Below, piece by piece: positions 1 through 5,160 of a stretch of 7,007 nucleotides of DNA. Under the pieces are notes generated by a model. It saw nothing but the letters and a program-made list of their open reading frames with translations, was not told the DNA's origin and ran no database searches. This DNA comes from Ramlibacter sp. (GTDB lineage: Bacteria; Pseudomonadota; Gammaproteobacteria; Burkholderiales; Burkholderiaceae_C): assembly GCA_026785815.1 (NCBI GenBank), contig JAJAZH010000274.1:1-7007 (forward strand). Direction: 5' to 3'. The translations under genes were made by a program, and so were the position numbers. The stretch's first letter is position 1. The number at the start of each line of letters is the position of its first letter.

Positions 1-2288
1 CTGCCAAACACCAGCGCCGTGTCTTCATTGACCGCCTGCGCCACAGGCACCGTGTTCACCGGCGCTGCGTTGGTCGTGCCCAGGTTCACGTGGACGATGA
101 GCGCGGCCTGGCCCAAAGGCGCGGCGCGAAAGCCACCGGGTTTCGACAGTCCCGCGGTCGATGTGCTCGCCGCGATATACACGCCGGATGCGTTGGCGGT
201 TACGCCTCCGACAGCCATGCCGGAACCATAGTAAGTGCCATAGTCGAGGTCGGCACTCCCCGCCCCTGCCGGATTGATGACGGCGACGAACATCGCCTTT
301 CCGGTATTTGTACTCTGGAGCGCGTCGGCGGTAATCGGAAAATTGGAAGAGTCCGTATGGCCGACCACCACCACCCGCCCGCCGGACAGCACAACTCCCG
401 ACGGTTGATCCGGCCCCATGGCGGCAACATTGTTCGACCCGCCAAGATAGGTCGAATAGACAAGTGACGCAGCGCCGACGAGTCCCGTGTTGACAACCCG
501 CAGGTATCCGGCCGTCGTAAAGTTCGGCAGCGCGGCGCGGGGCTGTAACGCGCCGGGAGTGATGACGAAGTCCGCTGTGGTAATGAGGGTGCTATTGCCT
601 ACGACATAGGCCAGGCCCGCACCATCGATGGCCACCGCGCTGGAGGTGTCTGCCCGGCTGCCCCCGACATAGGTCGAATAGACGACCGAGCCGCCGGTCA
701 CATCGAAACGCGCCAGAAAGCCATCGTCCGCGCCGTTCAAGGTGATGTCGTGGCCGTTGACGATCGTAAGATTATTCGACCTGGTGTTCCCCACCAGATA
801 GGCGCCGCCCAAGGTGTCGACGGCCACACCTGTTGCCGAGTCGGCCTGCAGACCTCCATATTGCGTTTGATACAGCACGGCTCCGACGGCGCTGTACTTG
901 TTGAGGAAAGCGTTATCGGTCGTTCCATGCAGGGGATTGACCACGCCGCCTGCATAGCTGACCTGGCCGGCGGCATAGACATTGCCCACGGCATCGAGAA
1001 CGACCGCATTGCCCGAATCCGTCGCCGCGGTGCCGCCGAAGTACGTGCTGAAGACAAGCGCCGTGCCGGTGGCGTCGAGCTTGAACACGACCGCGTCCTG
1101 CGTGCCCGAGATCGCCCCCTGGCTGGCCGCGAGGGTCGGAAAGTTGGCTGACTGGGTCCATCCGGTAACGACCACACTGCCAGCGGCATCCACGGCGATC
1201 GCGTTGGCCTGTTCGTCGCCGGTTCCGCCGATGCGGGTCGACCAGATCAGCGTGGAAAGATCCGGACTGAACTTGGTCACGAAAATGTCGTCCGTCCCGC
1301 CTCCCGGTCCGCCGTTGGAAGCAAGCGTGCCCGCCCCGCCCGTGGTCCGCCCCGTGATGTAAACATTTACCGCGGAGTCGACAGCCACGCCAGTTGCCGC
1401 CTCGATGCCGGCCGAGCCGAAGTACGTCGCGTAATCCAGCACCGGATCGATCACCAGTTCCCGCGCGTGGTCGTAATCGCCCAACACGAAACCGATGCTG
1501 CCGTCGGCGCGGATCTCGTAGCGGCTGGCGACGGCTTCCAGTCCCCACTCGCCGCGCTGGTAGCTCACCGGCGCCTTGAACCGCACCTCACTGTCGGTTC
1601 CGGCGACCCGCAGCACCAGGTCGCCATTCGCCACCACTTCCATTCGCTCGACGCCGCCGAAGCGCAGGGAAATCGCCCCGGCATCCGCTCCCGCCGCGAC
1701 GATGAAGTCGTACTCCAGCTGACGCTGGTTGCCGTAATAGCGGACGTCGACGCCGTCGTAGACCTCCCGGTAAACCACCGAGCCATAGTTGGCGATAGCT
1801 GTGCGCCACTGCGATGCGTTGCTACCCAGCAGGTAGTTGCTGGTGGACGCGAGCAGGTCCCCGCCCTCGGCCTTCACATCTGCATGGGCTCCGGCCAGTT
1901 GCAGCTGCACGGTGCGTTGTCCGGCCGAAGTCGCGAATGTCAGGTTGGCGCCGCCAGAATCCAGCGCGATGCCATAGCCGCTGCCACGCGCGACAAAATC
2001 GGCCGACTCCGCGGTCATCTGCGGAACCGCTTCGAACACCAGCGGAGTCGCTGCATAAGCGATCGCGATAGCGGAGCTGGAGATGCCCGTCGCAGCGGAA
2101 ACTGAGACTGCTGTCTCGTACTCACCGGTCTCGCTCAGAGTTCGCTGTTCGGCCGCCGGTTCCAGCGTGGCCGCCAGCATCAGTCCTGCGGCCAGGTCGG
2201 CGGAGTAGAGCAGCCGCGGCTCCATCGCCTCCGCGACCGGAGTCAGGCGGGTCGGCCGGCGGGTGTCAGTCCGGCGAAACCAGCCCAT
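1..2288 (-). CDS. Large LEPR-XLL / SBBP beta-propeller surface or secreted protein (3' end outside window)
   Basis: Reading from the ATG at 2286-2288, the frame is open for 762 codons to the left edge with no stop, so the protein is larger than what is seen. Residues 1-20 are Arg-rich. MEPRLLYSAD (22-31) is a LEPR-XLL-type motif found at the N-terminus of very large repetitive bacterial proteins. Residues about 95-281 resemble the domain that usually precedes SBBP repeats (YGSVVYREVYDGVDVRYYG at 168-186, then LVIDPVLDYATYF at 278-290). Residues about 286-735 hold seven SBBP blades with the recurring Y-S-T-Y-x-G-G motif. From about 741, NAAPVNTVP...NEDTALVF looks like the beginning of a cadherin/Ig-like repeat array. 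There is no convincing Sec signal peptide, only one short hydrophobic patch just after the LEPR motif (33-41). The start is supported by GGAG eight nt upstream. Probable role: cell-surface adhesin or extracellular structural protein, and the cargo of the three upstream gene products (inference). Confidence 0.87.
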   Translation of the reverse strand, partial: MGWFRRTDTRRPTRLTPVAEAMEPRLLYSADLAAGLMLAATLEPAAEQRTLSETGEYETAVSVSAATGISSSAIAIAYAATPLVFEAVPQMTAESADFVARGSGYGIALDSGGANLTFATSAGQRTVQLQLAGAHADVKAEGGDLLASTSNYLLGSNASQWRTAIANYGSVVYREVYDGVDVRYYGNQRQLEYDFIVAAGADAGAISLRFGGVERMEVVANGDLVLRVAGTDSEVRFKAPVSYQRGEWGLEAVASRYEIRADGSIGFVLGDYDHARELVIDPVLDYATYFGSAGIEAATGVAVDSAVNVYITGRTTGGAGTLASNGGPGGGTDDIFVTKFSPDLSTLIWSTRIGGTGDEQANAIAVDAAGSVVVTGWTQSANFPTLAASQGAISGTQDAVVFKLDATGTALVFSTYFGGTAATDSGNAVVLDAVGNVYAAGQVSYAGGVVNPLHGTTDNAFLNKYSAVGAVLYQTQYGGLQADSATGVAVDTLGGAYLVGNTRSNNLTIVNGHDITLNGADDGFLARFDVTGGSVVYSTYVGGSRADTSSAVAIDGAGLAYVVGNSTLITTADFVITPGALQPRAALPNFTTAGYLRVVNTGLVGAASLVYSTYLGGSNNVAAMGPDQPSGVVLSGGRVVVVGHTDSSNFPITADALQSTNTGKAMFVAVINPAGAGSADLDYGTYYGSGMAVGGVTANASGVYIAASTSTAGLSKPGGFRAAPLGQAALIVHVNLGTTNAAPVNTVPVAQAVNEDTALVFG
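84..1433 (-). repeat. Seven SBBP repeats forming a predicted seven-bladed beta-propeller
   Basis: Within the large protein, a short motif recurs seven times: YATYFGS (286), WSTRIGG (349), FSTYFGG (413), YQTQYGG (473), YSTYVGG (537), YSTYLGG (611) and YGTYYGS (683). The spacings are 63, 64, 60, 64, 74 and 72 residues. Between motifs a second element recurs, of the type AIAVDAAGSVVVTG or AVAIDGAGLAYVVG. This is the SBBP pattern, and seven copies match one closed propeller. Blades 5 and 6 are longer, giving loops of about ten extra residues. The repeats are diverged at nucleotide level, so they are an old protein repeat and not recent tandem duplications. Confidence 0.85.
2196..2225 (-). other. 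LEPR-XLL-type N-terminal motif (MEPRLLYSAD)
   Basis: Residues 22-31 of the large protein. The motif is close to LEPRxLLSAD, known from the N-termini of large repetitive surface proteins; here Met replaces the first Leu and Tyr replaces the second residue after the LL. It follows an Arg-rich stretch (RRTDTRRPTR, 5-14) and precedes AAGLMLAA. Its position at the N-terminus of the likely cargo makes it a candidate export or sorting signal. That role is inference; the motif itself is directly seen. Confidence 0.7.
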
Positions 2289-2296
2289 GGCGATGG

Positions 2297-2300
2297 CTCC
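2297..2300 (-). promoter_or_regulatory. Ribosome-binding site of the large LEPR-XLL protein
   Basis: GGAG (within CCTGGAGCC, minus strand) lies eight nt upstream of the ATG at 2288. It sits inside the 15-nt gap after the adaptor stop codon (2306-2304). It is the best ribosome-binding site in the window and fixes the start of the large protein. Confidence 0.65.
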
Positions 2301-2303
2301 AGG

Positions 2304-3224
2304 TCACGGCCGGACGGCCGGAGATGTCACCAGCAGCGGGGCCATCCGCAGGCGCAAGGAGTTGTCGGAACGCGCCGCGGCGGGCGACACGAAAGCCGCT
2401 GGCGCATTGCGCGTCGGCGCGGCGACGTTGCCGAGTTCGGCTTTGCAGCGCAATCCTGCGGGCAATGCATAGTCCGCGTTCGGAAGCTCGAGCCGCGCGC
2501 GAAAGGTGTTGCTGGCGCCATCGATCAGGCGGTCGACCAGCGTGACCCGGGCCAGCCTCGGGCTGGCGCCCGCCAGGTCCGGTGTGACAGTCACGTTCAT
2601 GCCGGGCCGCACCAGCGAGTAAAAGGATGAGGGCAGCACCACTTCAACCCGCAGCGGATTGACCACCGCGATGCGGAACACCGCCTTCTCCTCGACCCGC
2701 TCGCCAACCGAAAGATAGCGCTCCACCACGATGCCGGAGATCGGGCTGCGGATCGTCCGCAGGCCGAGCTGGGCCTGCGCCAGTTCATATTCGCGCGCGA
2801 AGATCTGGCGCTGCTCCCGGGTCTGCGTCAGCCGCTGGTCGGCGACCATCGCTTCCGCTCTCACTTGTTCGAGCGCCTGGCTGGAAATGAACTGCTGGTC
2901 CGCCAGGTCCTTGGCGCGCACCAGTTTCTGGCGCGCCAGTTCGGCATTGGCCTCGGCGGCCTTGAATTCGCCGATCGCTGACGCCTTGCTCTGGGCGACG
3001 GCAACGGACTGGCGCTCGACGTCGGCGCGCAGCGTCGCCAGCGGTTGGCCGGCGGCAACGTGGTCGCCCCGTTCCACCAGGGTCGAGGCAATCACGCCGA
3101 TGACCTGGCTGCCCACTTCCGAGACGCGCTGCGGCTCGATCAGGCAGCCGAGCGGCTGCGCGGCGGACACGGCGCCAGCAGCGATCGATAGCGACGCGGC
3201 AAGAATCCAACTGCTATTTTTCAT
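2304..3224 (-). CDS. HlyD/RND-type periplasmic adaptor (membrane fusion protein)
   Basis: 306 residues. The N-terminus is a Sec signal peptide: Lys2, a hydrophobic core at 6-18, and a VSA-A cleavage site after residue 21. The mature part follows the adaptor plan: lipoyl half 1 (about 33-68, with VERGDHVAAGQPLATL), an alpha-helical hairpin rich in Ala/Gln/Glu (about 69-152), lipoyl half 2 (IRSPISGIVVERYLSVGERV, 158-177), a beta-barrel (about 185-268, including RPGMNVTVTPD), and a low-complexity Ala/Pro/Arg tail. Such proteins bridge an inner-membrane exporter to an outer-membrane channel. The hairpin is short. It carries no transmembrane anchor beyond the signal peptide, unlike classical HlyD. 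Cys27 and Cys260 are the only cysteines and could form a disulfide. The start ATG lies inside the end of the SecA-like gene, and the cargo gene follows 15 nt after the stop, which places this adaptor in the same export unit. Partner channel unknown. Confidence 0.9.
   Translation of the reverse strand: MKNSSWILAASLSIAAGAVSAAQPLGCLIEPQRVSEVGSQVIGVIASTLVERGDHVAAGQPLATLRADVERQSVAVAQSKASAIGEFKAAEANAELARQKLVRAKDLADQQFISSQALEQVRAEAMVADQRLTQTREQRQIFAREYELAQAQLGLRTIRSPISGIVVERYLSVGERVEEKAVFRIAVVNPLRVEVVLPSSFYSLVRPGMNVTVTPDLAGASPRLARVTLVDRLIDGASNTFRARLELPNADYALPAGLRCKAELGNVAAPTRNAPAAFVSPAAARSDNSLRLRMAPLLVTSPAVRP
3214..3224 (-). other. 11-nt overlap between the SecA-like gene and the adaptor gene
   Basis: ATGAAAAATAG on the minus strand holds both the adaptor start (ATG AAA AAT) and the final codons and stop of the SecA-like gene (GAA AAA TAG). 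No good Shine-Dalgarno is visible immediately upstream, so the adaptor probably depends on coupling to translation of the SecA-like gene. Confidence 0.85.
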
Positions 3225-5160
3225 GGTGCATCTGTCGGCTGAAGGTCAATTCCCGGTGCTCGGCTTCGGCGACGTGACAGAGTGTTACACGTTGTTTCTT
3301 TTGAGTCAAAGATTCTGCGGTCTGGACAAGCCGAACCGTTGCTCCGAGGAGGACTGGAGGCCCACCGAATCGAAGCAGTGTTTCCATCCAGTATCGCGGG
3401 CACCACTGTTGCAGCAGCGGAAAGTCCGCCGCGATCATTACCGCCGTGCTGCCGGGCTGCCCCTGGCGCCCAGCCCGTCCCAGGAACTGGCGGTCGATCC
3501 GGGCCGAGGCGTTGAGCTGGCACAGGATCACATGCAATCCGCCCCGGTCCACCACCGACGGCTCCAGCACGATGTCGGTTCCGCGACCGGCCATGCTGGT
3601 GGCGACCGTGATCGCGCCGGCGCGCCCGGCCTGGCCGATCAGCTCGCTTTCGCCCTGGTCCTGGCGGGCGTTCAGCACCTGGTGCGGCAAGCCGCGCCCT
3701 TGCAGCACCTGCGACAGGGCTTGCGACTGCGCCACCGTCCCGGTCCCGATCAACACCGGCCGGCCGGTGGCCGCCACGGTTGCGGCTTCGTCGGCGACTG
3801 CCTGCCAGAGACCAGCGCTGTCTCCATAGAGCCTCGCTGGCGAGCGCGTCACCCGCGGCGCGGTCCGGGGCGGAATACGGACCACACCGAGGCGGTACAC
3901 CTGCCGGAATTCCCCGGCCGCTTCTGCCAACGTGCCGCTCGCACCAGCCAACCGCAGGTAGCGGGGGAAAAAACGCTGAAACGTGATTTGATTCACGGTC
4001 GAGTTTCGGCGGGTCGCGGCGACGCCCTCCTTCAGCTCCACCAATTGATGCAGCCCGCGTGACCAGGCCCGGCCCACGGCGGCCCGGCCGGTGGTTTCGT
4101 CGATCAGCAGCACGCCCTCGGCCCGCACCACATAGTCGTGATCGCGCTGCAGCGCCAGCAGCGCCGCCAGAGCCAGTTCGACGGTCGCCTCGCGATGGGA
4201 GCGGTGGCCGAGCAACGGGTGCGCCGCAACCGGCCACTGCGACAGGCGCGCGCGCCCCGCCGCGGTCAGGACGAACCGCTTGCCGTCCGCATCGCCCTGG
4301 TAGTCCTGCTGCGGTGCCAGCCGCCGCGCCAGCGCCAGTGCAGCCTGGTAGAACTCCCCCTCACCCGCCACGGCATCGTCCTGCGCCAGCACCAGCGGCA
4401 CCCGCGCCTCGTCGATCAACACGGTGTCGGCCTCATCGATGATGGCCATGCACAGGCCCCGCAGCACCGGCGCCTGCGTCAAGACGCCAGGGCCTGCCCC
4501 GGCACGGCGGGCCCGTTGCTCCAGCGCCGACTGGTCGCCGGTGCGCGCCAGGCCGTCACGCAGATAGTCGAACGCCAGCTCCTTGGCCGTGCAGTAGGTG
4601 ACGTGTCTGCCGTAGGCCCGGCGCCGCGCGGCGGCGTCCATCGGCTGGGTCACGCAATCGACGCGCAGTTGCAGCAGGCCGAAGAAAGCTCGCAGTTGCT
4701 GCGCATCGCGCTGGGCCAGGTAATCGTTGGCCGTGACCACATGCACGGGCGTCCGGCCCAGCGCGGCCACCGCCGCAGCCAGCGCGATGGCGGCGGTCTT
4801 GCCTTCACCGGTCGCCATTTCGGCCAGCCGGTCGTCCAGCAGCACCCGGGCCGCCAGCAATTGCTGCCGGTGCGGGCTGTAACCAAGGGCCAGCCGCATC
4901 GCGCTGGTCGCCAGCAGGAAAGCTTCCATCAGCCAGGGACCGGCTTGCGCGGACGGCGGGCCCAGTGCAGACAAACGCTGCTGCAAGGCCGCTGGTGGAA
5001 TTGGGCTGGCTGCCGCGGCAGCATCGGCGAACCGATTCAGCTGGCGCCAGCTGAGGGTCGATCGCCTGCGCGCTGAAGCATCCTGCGCGCCTCGCTCGGG
5101 ATAGTCGCCGAGCACCACCCCGGGGAAGGGCCAGGATCGCTGCGCCGCCTCCCGGCTCAC
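3214..5160 (-). CDS. Short SecA-like translocase ATPase lacking most of the C-terminal half
   Basis: 648-residue cytoplasmic ATPase homologous to SecA, the motor of protein export. In order: the adenine-binding Gln region (PHRQQLLAA, Gln100), Walker A MATGEGKT (115-122), HVVTANDYLAQRDA (140-153), FDYLRD (197-202), Walker B IDEADTVLIDEAR (241-253), a shortened preprotein-binding segment (about 260-340), GLHQLVELKEGV (369-380), ITFQRFFPRY with GASGT (392-410), SMAGRGTDIVL (522-532), GGLHVI (540-545), and an arginine-finger region RIDRQFLGRAGRQG (554-567). All ATPase motifs are present. After NBD2 only about 70 residues remain, covering the beginning of the scaffold helix. Canonical SecA has about 850-900 residues with a helical wing, two-helix finger and often a zinc-binding tail; all of these are missing. 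The GTG start at 5160 overlaps the preceding stop, with a GGGA just upstream. It is best read as an accessory SecA dedicated to this locus, not the housekeeping secA. A truncation by mutation is unlikely because the ending overlaps the next gene neatly. Confidence 0.9.
   Translation of the reverse strand: MSREAAQRSWPFPGVVLGDYPERGAQDASARRRSTLSWRQLNRFADAAAAASPIPPAALQQRLSALGPPSAQAGPWLMEAFLLATSAMRLALGYSPHRQQLLAARVLLDDRLAEMATGEGKTAAIALAAAVAALGRTPVHVVTANDYLAQRDAQQLRAFFGLLQLRVDCVTQPMDAAARRRAYGRHVTYCTAKELAFDYLRDGLARTGDQSALEQRARRAGAGPGVLTQAPVLRGLCMAIIDEADTVLIDEARVPLVLAQDDAVAGEGEFYQAALALARRLAPQQDYQGDADGKRFVLTAAGRARLSQWPVAAHPLLGHRSHREATVELALAALLALQRDHDYVVRAEGVLLIDETTGRAAVGRAWSRGLHQLVELKEGVAATRRNSTVNQITFQRFFPRYLRLAGASGTLAEAAGEFRQVYRLGVVRIPPRTAPRVTRSPARLYGDSAGLWQAVADEAATVAATGRPVLIGTGTVAQSQALSQVLQGRGLPHQVLNARQDQGESELIGQAGRAGAITVATSMAGRGTDIVLEPSVVDRGGLHVILCQLNASARIDRQFLGRAGRQGQPGSTAVMIAADFPLLQQWCPRYWMETLLRFGGPPVLLGATVRLVQTAESLTQKKQRVTLCHVAEAEHRELTFSRQMHHEK
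3281..3309 (-). promoter_or_regulatory. Possible weak internal promoter upstream of the adaptor and cargo genes
   Basis: Inside the 3' end of the SecA-like gene, an AT-richer stretch contains TTGACT (3309-3304; five of six matches to a sigma-70 -35 box), a 17-nt spacer, and AACACT (3286-3281; only three of six matches to a -10 box). It would lie about 57 nt upstream of the adaptor ATG. If real, it would allow the adaptor and large protein to be expressed separately from the ATPase. The poor -10 makes this a tentative call. Confidence 0.2.
5157..5160 (-). other. GTGA stop/start overlap coupling the M50-adaptor gene to the SecA-like gene
   Basis: On the minus strand the sequence ACGTGAGCC contains the GTG start of the SecA-like gene and, one base further on, the TGA stop of the M50-adaptor gene. 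GGGA at 5169-5166, five nt upstream, can serve as a modest ribosome-binding site. This arrangement implies translational coupling and supports the GTG start. Confidence 0.85.

Noticed and set aside
737..1548. Minus-strand open frames overlapping the propeller region in other frames
   Set aside because: The frame starting at 2288 gives a coherent SBBP protein throughout. The other frames give Arg/Ser/Gly-rich sequence without domains.
2246..2280. Tat signal in the Arg-rich N-terminus of the large protein
   Set aside because: RRTDTRR lacks the hydrophobic residues after the twin arginines and there is no following h-region of suitable length.
3144..3160. Lipoprotein signal (lipobox) at Cys27 of the free adaptor
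   Set aside because: The residues before Cys27 are Pro-Leu-Gly, which does not fit the lipobox. The VSA-A site gives an ordinary signal peptidase I cleavage after residue 21.
2731..4062. Long plus-strand open frame (443 codons) opposite the adaptor and SecA-like genes
   Set aside because: It crosses the junction of two well-supported minus-strand genes. Its translation is Arg/Ser/Pro-rich with no recognisable domain, and it is explained by GC-rich codon usage on the opposite strand.
4138..5076. Plus-strand open frame (312 codons) opposite the SecA-like gene
   Set aside because: It is antisense to clear SecA motifs. Its composition is dominated by Arg, Gln and Gly, with no domain or good ribosome-binding site.
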